The notes below the pieces were generated by a model. The model saw only the letters and a program-made list of their open reading frames with translations, did not search any database and was not told where the DNA came from. From assembly GCA_014529385.2 (NCBI GenBank), contig CM043942.1, forward strand, positions 23,116,491 to 23,180,490: DNA of 64,000 nucleotides. The letters are read 5' to 3'. Numbering within the stretch: the stretch's first letter is position 1; each line of letters begins with the position of its first letter. Source of the DNA: Adiantum capillus-veneris. Taxonomy: Eukaryota; Streptophyta; Polypodiopsida; Polypodiales; Pteridaceae. Positions 35,344-46,423 of the stretch are shown here, piece by piece. Both the position numbers and the translations under genes were made by a program.

Positions 35344-36556
35344 TGTCACGTGACACATCCAATCCTATGTGTCCGTGGACAAGCTACACCATAGCAGGGT
35401 TCCCGTCAGTCCAGTCAATTTAGATTAGAAGTGATTTGGCACTTTTGTGAGTCTATTCGTAGACCGTGCATGCCCAATCACTCAGTATAGATGCATATCC
35501 TCTAGTTGCACACCGCATAAGCATAAGCATTTCCATCAGAGTCAGTTGGAAAAAATTTCAAGTGACTTTATCCTATTTTTTTCTATTTTTAACATTTTTC
35601 ACTTATTTATTAAGTGACTTTTGTTGGGAACTCAGTAGGGCAAATTGGGTAAGTTAATATATAAGCAAACCCAAGTTAGCACAATAGGGCAGATGAGCAA
35701 GCAGCACAGCAGGCTTTCCAAGCAATAGGTGTTCCCTCCCTCTCTCAGCAAGATCCTCCCCAAGCCATCTTGATGAGGCCACTCCACCATCAGCCCAGCG
35801 TTTTATCATCGCCATCCTCTCTCCCTCCCTTGGCGTTTCTCAAGCATCAATGATCAGCCCATCGCCATCAAAGCTCCCCTTTCCTGGCGTTGGTCTCCCC
35901 TATCGGCAGCCAACCTCAGCGTTTTACTAACGCTAGCAAGACCTGCAGATTCTCAGCGATTTCAGCCACAAAAAAACAACCTCAGCCCTACAGCAAGGCA
36001 GTGTTTTCAGCCCTCGACATCAGCCCAAAAACGCAGATTGATCATTGCAAGAACCTCAGCGTTTTGTCATCTGTATGAGCCTCTTCAAATCAGAGAATTT
36101 CAGCCATAAAAACAGCAGTAAAACAGGGATTTTCAGCCATACGAAACAGCCCCAAGATCACCCAGATTCCCAACCATTACCCCCTTGTGGACAGCACATA
36201 GAAGAGAACCAAATTCAGCCCTAAAGTCATCATCGTCGTCATTGACATAGTCCCCGTTTGCATCAGTCCATGCATCATCATTGTACACCTTTGTGCAATC
36301 AAAAGTAGACCACTCTTGCCGACGAGAGTGGGGCCTTCGGAGAGGGTTTTACAACCTCTCGGGTGTCGTATCTCTTTTCTCTCCTTCTCTCAGTCTCATT
36401 CACTTGCATGCACAATATCCACTCACTTTGTTCGTGATCATAGCATCTCCATACAGACGGAAGGCTCTCGCCTTCCCTAAGAACTAAAAGGAACCTTAAG
36501 CAAATATAGATCACTAATCTTGAGAAAATACAACATTCAGGCCGCTGCACCTAACA
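35344..36556 (+). repeat. 5' LTR of inner family-B element (1213 bp)
   Basis: TGTCACGTGACA...CTAACA, with TATA-like AATATATAAGC near 35657. The pyrimidine-rich stretch near the 3' end leads into the primer site. Confidence 0.93.
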
Positions 36557-36557
36557 T

Positions 36558-36569
36558 TGGTATCAGAGC
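36558..36569 (+). other. Primer-binding site, initiator tRNA-Met type (inner B)
   Basis: TGGTATCAGAGC, one base behind the LTR end. Confidence 0.9.
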
Positions 36570-37019
36570 TTTGGCAATGTTTTGTATCACTCAAGGAAAG
36601 AACCACAAGAATCACAAGAATTTTTTTTGCTTGTTGAGGTCGCACGAACCCAAGTTCGCTTGGGCGTGTCAATTCCTAATCGTGTTTTTGAAAAGTGACA
36701 GGAATCCCAGGAAAGAAGAACTTGTCCAGCCTCCCCTTGTGTCTCTTTTCACTCATTGAGAGCGGACCGTGCACTTAGCGGCCGGCCAATCGACGTGAGG
36801 TGGGAAAAAGCAACCTTGGTGCGGGCGCAAGGCCGCCAAGGGGTGCGCCCGCGGAAAGGAGTAGAACTCGGGTGAAGAGAAAAGCATTCTCCAACGCGGT
36901 TTGCAAGCGAAAGAAAACCTCAAGAACCTCAAGAACCTCAAGAACCCAAGAACCCAAGTTCCTCGTGAACTTAAGAACCCAAGACCACAAGAACCCACAA
37001 GAACCCACGACTTGAGTGG

Positions 37020-38561
37020 ATGGTCATCACTCAAAGCGGAATGGATACTTCGCTTGGAGGTGATGAGCATGAGAGAGGCGAAGAAGAATTTTCCCCACTA
37101 GGAGGTTTTTCCAACCCTCCCCCTTCACCATCTACGACAAAGATTGCACTAACTCCTATGGAGGCTTTGAAGCAGTTGTTTCTGGAAAGGAAGTTAGAAT
37201 GCGAAGAAAGAAAAGTAGAAAGAGAAGCAGAAAGAAAGGCCTACGAAGAACGAAGGGCAGCCATAGAGCGTGAGCACGAGCAAGCACGCTTGGAAGCCAA
37301 AGAAATACAAGCCAAATTTGATCGCGAGAACAAAGCCCTCAAAGAAAAGAGCGACCAACACATGAAAGAGTTCTTGCGACTCTTTTCTCAAGTTCAAGCA
37401 CAGATACAAGAGATTCGGGAAAAGGAGACTCTCTCAGTCTCTTCGTCTCCAACGCATGATACACAGGATTTGCATGATTATGTGAAGCATGATGATGATT
37501 TGATTGACAATGATAAGCATAATGATTTGCATGATCAAGATGTGATTTCTCACAAGCATGATGATTTGCATGATCAAGATGTGATTTCTCACAAGCATGA
37601 TGAGTTGCATGAAGATGATGTGATTGTTCACAAGAAGGATGATGAGTTAGTTGATGCTTTTTCTAGCGAAGCTAACCTCGTTGTAGATTCGATCAACCAC
37701 AAAGAACCGATCTTGGCTTTCGAGTCGAGGTCCAAAGAACCCCCACAGTACGATTCGATCATTCAGGAAAAACCGATCTTGGCTCTCGAGCCTAGGTCCA
37801 AAGAACCCTCACAGGAAGTATTATGTGTTCCCATGATTCATACGTACGCATTGTTCGAATGTCTCATTCGTGATCGTTTCCTATATTTTAGTCAACATCT
37901 TTATGTGATCCCTTTTCTTAGGCATGACATATTGTATGTTGAGCACGTTTCTCTCATGGATGAGCACGAATGTATGCGGATTGTTCATGAAAAGCTGAAA
38001 AGTTTGTATGTCAAGAAGTCACATTCCATGTCTCTTCCTTGGCATGACACAGTTTCCGAAAGAGCACATGAAAGTACGAGCACCCAACATGCGCATTTCC
38101 ATTGTGATTTGCCACAGTTGATTGATTTCGATCAAACAGAAAATATTCGATCTCATTGTTTGCCTGTGTTTAATGAACGGGTTGTCACTCCGTCTCTATG
38201 TTCATCTACATTGCATACACAGTCTTTAGCGAAGACAAGATTTTTTTCCTTCACTTTACATGGAATGGGTATGTTCACGGTTTTGCGTTGGAGATGGTTT
38301 CATGAATTTTCAGCCATGGAGATTCTTGAAGATGAAAGAAGCAGGTCTCTAGACGAAGTTGAAGCATTGAAGGAGCCACAGAAGACTTTGTGTCGATTTC
38401 GGCGCGGCCCAAAGAAGCAAGCGTTGCAGACCTTTATGAAGTTCAAGTACCGCACGACCCACAGATCAAAGTGGGCCGGCGAAGAGTCCCTTCCAGGATT
38501 CCGGATGCTGTTGGCGCTCTCCCTCGACGCCATACAGTTTGGTACCAGTACCTCACTTTAA
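37020..38561 (+). CDS. Family-B ORF: unidentified coiled-coil/acidic-repeat protein, intact
   Basis: 513 codons without interruption, from ATG at 37020 to TAA directly before the purine tract and 3' LTR. Residues about 1-45 are acidic and proline-rich. Residues 50-115 are Glu/Arg/Lys-rich and should form a coiled coil. Residues 140-210 carry His/Asp repeats (KHDDLHDQDVISH twice). Residues 220-270 hold repeats of the ILALEPRSKEPSQ type. The C-terminal 240 residues look globular (YALFECLIRDRFLYFSQH, HDILYVEHVSLMDEHECMRI). There is no zinc knuckle and no protease or RT motif. The position fits gag, but I do not recognise the family. Three copies of this ORF exist in the window (inner, outer and reversed). 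Confidence 0.75.
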   Translation: MVITQSGMDTSLGGDEHERGEEEFSPLGGFSNPPPSPSTTKIALTPMEALKQLFLERKLECEERKVEREAERKAYEERRAAIEREHEQARLEAKEIQAKFDRENKALKEKSDQHMKEFLRLFSQVQAQIQEIREKETLSVSSSPTHDTQDLHDYVKHDDDLIDNDKHNDLHDQDVISHKHDDLHDQDVISHKHDELHEDDVIVHKKDDELVDAFSSEANLVVDSINHKEPILAFESRSKEPPQYDSIIQEKPILALEPRSKEPSQEVLCVPMIHTYALFECLIRDRFLYFSQHLYVIPFLRHDILYVEHVSLMDEHECMRIVHEKLKSLYVKKSHSMSLPWHDTVSERAHESTSTQHAHFHCDLPQLIDFDQTENIRSHCLPVFNERVVTPSLCSSTLHTQSLAKTRFFSFTLHGMGMFTVLRWRWFHEFSAMEILEDERSRSLDEVEALKEPQKTLCRFRRGPKKQALQTFMKFKYRTTHRSKWAGEESLPGFRMLLALSLDAIQFGTSTSL

Positions 38562-38572
38562 AAAGAAGGGGA

Positions 38573-39796
38573 TGTCACGTGACACGTCCAACCCTATGTG
38601 TCCGTGGACAAGCTACACCATAGCAGGGTTCCCGTCAGTCCAGTCAATTTAGATTAGAAGTGATCTGGCACTTTTGTGAGTCTATTCGTAGACCGTGCAT
38701 GCCCAGTCACTCAGTATAGATGCATATCCTCTGGTTGCACACCGCATAAGCATAAGCATTTCCATCAGATTCGATCAGAGTCAGTTGGGAAATTTTTCAA
38801 GTGACTTTATCCTATTTTTTTCTATTTTTAACATTTTTCACTTATTTATTAAGTGACTTTTGTTGGGAACTCAGTAGGGCAAATTGGGTAAGTTAATATA
38901 TAAGCAAACCCAAGTTAGCACAATAGGACAGATGAGCAAGCAGCACAGCAGGCTTTCCAAGCAATAGGTGTTCCCTCCCTCTCTCAGCAAGATCCTCCCC
39001 AAGCCATCTTGGTGAGGCCACTCCACCATCAGCCCAGCGTTTTATCATCGCCATCCTCTCTCCCTCCCTTGGCGTTTCTCAAGCATCAATGATCAGCCCA
39101 TCACCATCAAAGCTCCCCTTTCCTGGCGTTGGTCTCCCCTAACGGCAGCCAACCTCAGCGTTTTACTAACGCTAGCAAGACCTGCAGATTCTCAACGATT
39201 TCAGCCACAAAAACGCAACCTCGGCCCTACAGCAAGGCAGCGTTTTCAGCCCTCGACATCAGCCCAAAAACGCAGATTGATCATTGCAAGAACCTCAGCA
39301 TTTTGTCATCTGTATGAGCCTCTTCAAATCAGAGAATTTCAGCCATAAAAACAGCAGTAAAACAGGGATTTTCAGCCATACGAAACAGCCCCAAGATCAC
39401 CCAGATTCCCAACCATTACCCCCTTGTGGACAACAGATAGAAGAGAACCAAAATCAACCCTAAAGTCATCGTCGTCGTCATCGACATAGTCCCCGTTTGC
39501 ATCAGTCCATGCATCATCATTGTACACCTTTGTGCAATCAAAAGTAGACCACTCTTGCCGACGAGAGTGGGGCCTTCGGAGGAGGGTTTTACAACCTCTC
39601 GGGTGTCATATCTCTTTTCTCTCCTTCTCTCAGTCTCATTCACTTGCACGCACAATATCCACTCACTTTGTTCGTGATCATAGCATCTCCATAAAAACGG
39701 AAGGCTCTCGCCTTCCCTAAGAACTAAAAAGAACCTTGAGCAAATATAGATCACTAATCTTGAGAAAATACAACATTCATTCCGCTGCACCTAACA
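38573..39796 (+). repeat. 3' LTR of inner family-B element (1224 bp)
   Basis: Close match to 35344-36556 with scattered substitutions and small indels. Followed directly by the AATGG target-site duplication. Confidence 0.93.
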
Positions 39797-40076
39797 AATG
39801 GGTTCATGAATTTTCAGCCATGGAGATTCTTGAAGAAGAAAGAAGCAGGTCTCTCAACGAAGTTGAAGCATCGAAGGAGCCACAGAAGACTTTGTGTCGC
39901 TTTCGGTGCGACCCGAAGAAGCAAGCGTTGCAGACCTTTATGAAGTTCAAGTACCGCACGATCCACACATCGGAGTGGGCCGGCGAAGGGTCCCTTCCAG
40001 GATTCCGGATGCTATTGGCGATCTCCCTCGACGCCATACAGTTCGGTACCAGTACCTCACTTTCAAAAGGAGGGGA

Positions 40077-41242
40077 TGTCACGTGACACAACCAGCCCTA
40101 TGTGTCCGTGGACAAGCTACAGCATTATCAGGGTTCAGTCAGTCCAGTCAAGTCTAGATTAGCAGTGATCTGGCACTTTTGTGAGTCTATTCGTAGACCG
40201 TGCATGCCCAGTCACTTAGCATAGATGCATATCCTCCAGTTGCACACAGCATGATCATCAATATTCCCTTCAGAATCCATCAGATTCAGTCAGCGGAATT
40301 TTCCAGTGCATTTAGCCTATTTTCCCTATTTTTGGTATTTTAACTTATTATTTTTAAGTGACTTTCCAACAAAAGTAGGTAGGGCAATTTTGCTAAGTTA
40401 ATATATAAGCAAACTCAAGTTAGCACTTTCTGGCAGAAGAGGCAGCAGGAGCTTCCCGCTCAACAGGCAACTTCTCAGCAGTACCCCCTCAAGCACCTTG
40501 GCGTTTTTGGAGATCCCATCCTCGCCCACCTGCAAGATCTGGCGTTTTCAGCCTTGCTTGGATCGTCAACACCACCAGAACCCTAGCGCTAGCAGATTAC
40601 TGCCATCGCCAGTAGATTCATCAGCATTGCTAGCGTTTTCCAAATCAACTTTGCTAGCGTTTTTCCCCAGATCAGCATTGCGTTTTTGCAAGCCTCAGAG
40701 CACATCAGCGTTTTTGAGATTCAGCCCTGATCTGCAGCAGAGAAAACACCTGCAGAGACATAGCGATTTCAGCATTGGGCACAGTAGCATATCAGCCCTA
40801 GATTGGTTGCAGAATGTTCCCTCATTTTCAGCCATAAAAACGCAGCAAAAACGGTCATTTTCAGCCACCGAAACAGTCCCGAATTTAAGCGATTAGAAGA
40901 TCATAGATTTCAGCCATCAAGTCGTCGTCGTCATCGGCATAGTCCAAGTTGCATCAATCCATTGCATACGCATTGTACACCTTTGTGCAATCAAAGTTAG
41001 ACCACTCTCGTCGACGAGAGTGGGGCCTTCGGAGGAGGGTTTTACAACCTCTCGGGTGTCGTATCTCTTCTCTCTCCTTCTCTCAGTCTCATTCACTTGC
41101 ACGCACAATCCACTCACTTTGTTCGTGATCATAGCACTCTCCATAAGACGGAAGGCTCTCTCCTTCCCTACGAACTAAAAGGAACCTTGAGCAATAAAGA
41201 TCACTAATCTTGAGAAAATACAACATTCATTCCGTTGCACCT
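40077..41242 (+). repeat. 3' LTR of outer family-B element (about 1166 bp)
   Basis: Same subfamily as 32399-33750, single copy of the promoter segment. The last bases AACA are missing at the junction with gypsy 1. Confidence 0.9.
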
Positions 41243-41363
41243 TATTCCAAATAAAAGAAAAGATAAATGATGTCTCCTTCAGACTGAAGCTGCCGATACT
41301 TGGAAGATTCACTAGGTCTCCCCAACCTCAGAAAAATAAAAAATCTTTCAAAACATATTAAGT

Positions 41364-41939
41364 TGTTAACCCTCACGGCACACGGACACCCATCACCTAC
41401 GATGGACGCGTATTATGTATTCGATAGAGTCAGGTACCGGGCTTGTCGGTCCAATAGGGAAAGGTAGAGTGATCGCCGATGAGAGGCGCACTTTAACTTG
41501 GACATTCAAGGGATTAGTTGGTTAAGCATGGGCGCCCAAGTGTGAATGGGGTGAGCTCCTATAAAAGCCAACTAAACCTAATTTTTACTCATTCTCTCAT
41601 TTGTGCAATTGAAGAGTGCTCTTGCTCCATCTCCATCTTCTTCTTCTTCACCTCCTTGTGTGTGAATGTGTGAGAGAGAGAGAGAGGGAGAGTGTGTGTG
41701 CGATCGAGCATTACGAAGGCACGACGGCGGCGAAGCGGTTGAGCGCGGCACACGACTGCAGCTTCTTCTTCATCGCGGCGAGGAATCCACCACGAAGGCG
41801 AGCGTAGAGCGGTGAGTGACACACCCTTTGTTTTCTTGAGCTTGCTAGTTTAGGCTTGTTGTGTGCTTGGAGCCGTTTGTGGCTCGCATACGGTGTATTG
41901 GCAAGTCCCTTGCTTCGACAGTGCGGCAAGGAGCGCACA
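41364..41939 (+). repeat. 5' LTR of element D (576 bp)
   Basis: TGTTAACC...GCGCACA. Promoter box CTATAAAAGCC near 41560. A GA/GT-rich microsatellite at about 41660-41700 is one of the few places where it differs from the 3' LTR. Confidence 0.95.
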
Positions 41940-41943
41940 TTTT

Positions 41944-41960
41944 TGGCGCCGCTGCCGGGG
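41944..41960 (+). other. Primer-binding site, tRNA-Asp type (element D)
   Basis: TGGCGCCGCTGCCGGGG, close to the complement of the 3' end of plant tRNA-Asp (one mismatch from the TGGCGCCGTTGCCGGGG form as I recall it). It differs from the tRNA-Met type used by every other element in the window whose primer site is visible. Confidence 0.8.
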
Positions 41961-42039
41961 ATATGCCCTACACTAAGCTCGGTTAGCACTTTACGCTTCC
42001 TTGTGGTGCAATTTGTATCATAGGAAAGGCAGGGAAGGA

Positions 42040-43000
42040 GTGTGTGGAGATTTCTGTTTTTTGCGTTTTCTGCATTTGCTGTCAAGTTTCAATTTCTGCT
42101 ATTGTCTGCGTTTTTTCAATTTCTGCAATTTCTGCGTTTTCAAGTTCGGCGTTTTCAATTTCTGCAATTTTCTGCATTTCTGTCAATTTTCTGCAATTTC
42201 TGCGTTTTTTCTGCATTTTCTACAATTTCTGCGTTTTTTCAATTTCTGTATTTTCTGCATCAACATTTTAAAAAAAAAAAAATTGAAAAAAAAAAGTTTT
42301 TTGAGGAAAAAAAAAATATTTTGGAAAAAAAAAAAAAAAAAAATTTAAAGGAAAAAAATTCGGAAATTAAAAACGCGAGTGAGCGGGCGGAAAAAATTTT
42401 CGAAAATAAAAAACGTGACTCTTAAAACGGACGGGTTGGTTTGTATAAAAGATAGATCGGGATCGGGATCATTTTCCCAAGCCCAAGCCCAAGCCCAGGC
42501 CCAAGCCTCAGTCCTCAGTCTTATGATATATACTAGACTCACTCTTATATATATACCCTACTCCCTCAAGAGAGAATGAGAGCATGTGGGACAAGTCCTC
42601 CACTCTCCTCCTTTCTCTTCCCACTTGCACCCTTAGACTTTCTAGTTTGGGCCTAGTTCCTTACTGGAAATTGACAGTTTTAGGGATTTCGAGGGCATAG
42701 AGTGACCAAACGGAGGGCTGTAAAGCACGGCACGACCCTCTCACCGATACGCTCGTTTTGAGCTATCACACGGCCCATTCCAAGACACGCTCTAAAAAAT
42801 CTAGCAAAAAAATCAAACAAAAAACACGCTAAAAACTAGTCACAAGGCCTCCTAGAGCAGCTTTTTGACACCTTAGGGTATCAAAAGCACATGCACTTAC
42901 TTACGCTCTGGGCGGTGCTAGAACACGAGCATATTGAGAGTGCCTCTGTTCATATACGGACACCCATTACCCATCCACGATAAGCTCTAGACCCTCAGCG
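42040..43000 (+). other. Element D leader: low-complexity, no gag recognised
   Basis: Contains a TTTCTGCA/TTTTCTGC repeat (42050-42260), long A-runs (42268-42350), five AAGCCC-type hexamers (42479-42508) and no convincing gag. Short frames here reflect composition. Confidence 0.55.
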
Positions 43001-43289
43001 GGACACAAGGTAGCACCACCCAAGACCCTAAAATAGCCGCTAGTGATTCCTCCTCCGACTCAGAAATCATGGAAGCATATACCTAACCAAAACACTGAGA
43101 GAGAAGGCCATGCACCTCCCGAAGCTCCACAGCCTAGTACTAGTATGTTTAGTCGTTTCATGGAAACATTAGGTAGAGCTACTCGCTCGGAACCTGATGC
43201 AAATGAAGCACACGAAGAGGATGGGTTGGACTCTGACACACCTCTACATACCCCATTGAGTTAAATAGTGCCTATGGAAAAGTGCTATA

Positions 43290-44416
43290 TAACGCCTTAT
43301 TGGACACGGGTGCTAATACAATCTGCTATCCTATGGGGTGTGGTGTCAGTTAGGGAAGCCACCTCTATCTGAGAGTATTATCCAAGTCAAGGTGTCAACA
43401 AGAAAAAAAACTACGGTTTTTGGAATCTGGCACACTTCTGTCAGTTATGACAATGGGTGGTAGCTCAAGACTTTTTGGTCATGCCTACTGGAACTATGGA
43501 GGGTAATATAAACCTAGGCCGCACGTGGATGATAGCCACCAAATGCACTATTGATTGGGGGACTGGGGGTGTTACAACGCAAGAACCAACTCTTAGCCCT
43601 ACCACTCAAGCCATAGTCCCTGAGATATTGCCCAAGGAAATAAAACCCAAGACATTGCATGTCCAGGAGGTTGAACCATACGTCCCCATAGCCCAACTCT
43701 CTAGAGCTTCAACTGATGTAGTTGAAAGAAAGGTTGAGACACACAAGAACCATCCTAATATAACAGAGAAAACATACAAGTGGGTCCCTAAAGCTTCTTT
43801 AGTGACCATAGCTAGTGCTAAAAAACAGAAGCCTTGTAAGAAACGTACCACTCGCTCCAAGAAAAGTAAGAAAATGTTGCGATGGATCCCTAAACGACTA
43901 TTGGAAGCCCAAGGTTACTATCAAGGAAATGATCAAATCTGGGTGCCAAAACGTAGATTGTGCTCTTACCTATCACCTGACCCAAGTGAGCCCAATCCCG
44001 TAGCTCCAAAACGAATCAATGATCGTGGAAAGAAAAAAATCACAGAATGCTACACACCCGTTCCCGAGCTAGTTTGGGTACCAAAGAAAGAACGATTTGT
44101 TCCACCTAGCTCAGGAAGGGGGGAGTCCCATGAAGATTCTAGCTCATCATGTAATACATCCATAGAGGTAAAAGCTTCTACACAGCCTCCATCTATAGTA
44201 GTGGACCTCCATGAAGCTACAAAGGAATCCACCCCTCCCAGTGTTCAGGAATCACCTGATGAACCACTTCAAGTTCAATCCTGGGAGAGTACCTTACCAC
44301 CCTTGCAGCTTGACGAGGCACCTAGGGTAATAGCAAACTACTGGCAAAAATCCTCACCTATTACCAACTGGAACAATTGGTTTCAAAGGGTGACAAGCTC
44401 ATTTCAAATGGTATGA
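43290..44416 (+). pseudogene. Element D protease and WVPK-repeat region
   Basis: An aspartic-protease active site, ALLDTGANTICY, lies at 43300-43335. After a stop and frame shift, the frame 43457-44416 starts with the protease C-terminal end (GNINLGRTWMIATKCTIDWG). It continues as a Pro/Lys/Ser-rich protein with four spaced motifs: YKWVPKAS, LRWIPKRL, IWVPKRRL and LVWVPKKE. It ends in FQRVTSSFQMV. No RT, RNase H or integrase follows. The conserved spacing of Trp-Val/Ile-Pro-Lys suggests a linear binding motif. Its role is unknown. Confidence 0.65.
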
Positions 44417-45830
44417 TCTACCCAAGGAAAGGGGGAGTGTTTGCTGACAGTCCATCACTTCCACTTGTTTCCCTCCTCAACCTTTTTTTTTAAAGCTTTA
44501 TCCTCATCACTTGAGTGATGGAGGGTAAGTAAGATTAGTACGATAGGAGTGTTTCTGTTTTAGAGTTGAGAGATTAGCGAAGTTCTCTTTTCCCACTGAT
44601 GTGCCTCCTAGAGGTATTGTTTGTGTTTCATAGTGTGTACAGGAGCGTGTTGCTATTGATAGGATTTGGACCTTCATGGAACCTTCAAATCAAGCGCGAC
44701 CATCAACACAAACAGGTGTTTCTTGTCCATTAGCATTGCCCTTATCTTTTTGCATCCATGTTTGTCTGCTTTGATTGTGATTGGTAGCATACTATTCAGC
44801 GCATTGGCTTAGTATCAAACATTTAATTCAATGTAATGTTTTGTCATAATCACTTGTCTAGGTTTAAAAATCAAGCAGTCCGACTAAGCTAGTTTGACCA
44901 AGCTAGGTATTAGAGATCTTCTCTTAATACCATGGGGAATGCCTTCCTAATAATCAATGGTTACTTAGGTTCTTAATCCGATTTAGGCAGCATTGTATGA
45001 AATGTACTAGGGCTTTCTAGTGGGCTTAACCCTATTGACCTTTAGCTTAAGTATTATAAAGGGAGTTTACCTGGGGAATGTAACAGTGTTTATGACCCCC
45101 CAAAGTTACAAATTTAAATGCTGAAAATGAACAAGCAAAAAATCAAAGTGCCACAATGTAAAATTTTAAGCTGGAAGAGAAATCTCAGCTTGATTTGGTA
45201 CTTCACTCACATGTATTGCCTATGGTACTAGAGCCCTAGAGGTTCCCAGTGTGGGCGCTTTTCCTTGAAAAGCAAAAAACCCAAGGCATACAAAATAAGC
45301 ACACACATCATAATTGAATCAGTGTGAAAAGACTTTGGGGGGTCAAAGAAAAAGTAATCAGTCAGGCGATGATTTCATGAGAAATTCCTTTTATGGTAGC
45401 TTAACTACAAAGTTTTCTAGATATAGCCTCTAGTCAGCCCTCGAACATCAATACTTGGCTCTCGCGATTAAACAACTTAATTGACCACTGAAAATTAAGA
45501 AGCTTACCCATGGTATTAATATTCGATCTCTAGTGCTTTTCGACCGTCAAATTAGCGACCCCAGACTTGTTTAATTTTTTACCTTTACATCTGTTTATGC
45601 ATTTGATTACATTGCAATTTAATGTTCATTGCTAACAAATTGTTTGAAATTCTTTGACCAATCAATGTGTCTACCTAAAACTGCATATGCTTTTTAAGAG
45701 AATGCAATTACTGTGCCAATGTTGTTTGATTTTGCAGTGACTGAAGAAGGCTAAGGACATTCATCTCAAATGCTCTTCCACCTCGACGAACCAGCTTCAA
45801 CTCAATAGCTTCCGAGGACGGAATCTACAT
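44417..45830 (+). other. Element D 3' region, non-coding
   Basis: About 1.4 kb without a recognisable coding frame between the WVPK protein and the polypurine tract. It occupies the place where pol would be in an autonomous relative. Confidence 0.6.
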
Positions 45831-45844
45831 CAGGAAGGGGGGCA

Positions 45845-46137
45845 TGTTAACCCTCACGGCACACGGACACCCATCACCTACGATGGACGCGTATTATGTA
45901 TTCGATAGAGTCAGGTACCGGGCTTGTCGGTCCAATAGGGAAAGGTAGAGTGATCGCCGATGAGAGGCGCACTTTAACTTGGACATTCAAGGGATTAGTT
46001 GGTTAAGCATGGGCGCCCAAGTGTGAATGGGGTGAGCTCCTATAAAAGCCAACTAAACCTAATTTTTACTCATTCTCTCATTTGTGCAATTGAAGAGTGC
46101 TCTTGCTCCATCTCCATCTTCTTCTTCTTCACCTCCT

Positions 46138-46168
<31 letters not shown>

Positions 46169-46418
46169 GAGAGTGTGTGTGCGATCGAGCATTACGAAGG
46201 CACGACGGCGGCGAAGCGGTTGAGCGCGGCACGACTGCAGCTTCTTCTTCATCGCGGCGAGGAATCCACCACGAAGGCGAGCGTAGAGCGGTGAGTGACA
46301 CACCCTTTGTTTTCTTGAGCTTGCTAGTTTAGGCTTGTTGTGTGCTTGGAGCCGTTTGTGGCTCGCATACGGTGTATTGGCAAGTCCCTTGCTTCGACAG
46401 TGCGGCAAGGAGCGCACA
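45845..46418 (+). repeat. 3' LTR of element D (574 bp)
   Basis: Near-identical to 41364-41939. Differences noticed: the TG/GA repeat near 46140-46170 and a two-base deletion at about 46230. Confidence 0.95.
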
Positions 46419-46423
46419 TAAGT

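Larger units (their letters stand above)
35344..39796 (+). mobile_element. Family B, inner copy: complete, TSD AATGG
   Basis: A complete 4453-bp element. 5' LTR 35344-36556, primer site 36558-36569, one long ORF (37020-38561), a purine-rich tract ending at 38572 and 3' LTR 38573-39796. The five bases before it (35339-35343) and after it (39797-39801) are both AATGG, a perfect target-site duplication. It is inserted in the internal region of the outer family-B element in the same orientation. Its LTRs form a second subfamily, sharing GATGAGCAAGCAGCACAGCA. There is no RT, integrase or protease. Confidence 0.95.
34124..40071 (+). pseudogene. Outer family-B ORF, interrupted
   Basis: N-terminal part 34124-35343 and C-terminal part 39802-40071, separated by the inner element. 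Compared with the intact ORF at 37020-38561 it lacks the first 90 or so codons (the coding N-terminus is deleted). It has a longer acidic repeat, with about seven copies of a KHDDL-type unit at residues about 85-155, and a one-base deletion near 35280 that shifts the frame before the insertion point. The C-terminal remnant reads EFSAMEILEEERSRSLNEVE and later FGTSTSL just before the LTR. Confidence 0.75.
32399..41242 (+). mobile_element. Family B, outer copy: non-autonomous long-LTR retrotransposon
   Basis: 5' LTR 32399-33750, primer-binding site 33752-33763, internal region 33764-35343 continued at 39802-40076, polypurine tract ending at 40076, 3' LTR 40077-41242. The two outer LTRs belong to one subfamily (both have ACAACCAGCCC near the start and GCAGAAGAGGCAGCAGGAGC). 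A second family-B element (35344-39796) interrupts the internal region. The 3' LTR lacks its terminal AACA and no clean target-site duplication is visible, so a small deletion occurred at that border. No RT or integrase is present. Confidence 0.85.
41364..46418 (+). mobile_element. Element D: young non-autonomous gypsy-like element, TSD TAAGT
   Basis: A complete 5055-bp element. 5' LTR 41364-41939, primer site 41944-41960, internal region 41961-45844, polypurine tract 45831-45844 (AGGAAGGGGGG), 3' LTR 45845-46418. TAAGT flanks both sides (41359-41363 and 46419-46423). The LTRs differ only at a few short-repeat positions that I could find, so insertion is recent. The internal region encodes a protease and a WVPK-repeat protein but no RT or integrase. 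Transposition must have used enzymes supplied in trans. Confidence 0.93.

Noticed and set aside
32399-41242. Tandem array of LTR-internal-LTR units by unequal recombination
   Set aside because: The AATGG duplication around 35344-39796 and the LTR subfamily pairing show nested insertion instead.
42001-42425. Phe/Ser/Ala-rich frames in the element D leader
   Set aside because: They come from TTTCTGCA repeats and A-runs; three overlapping frames are open for the same reason.
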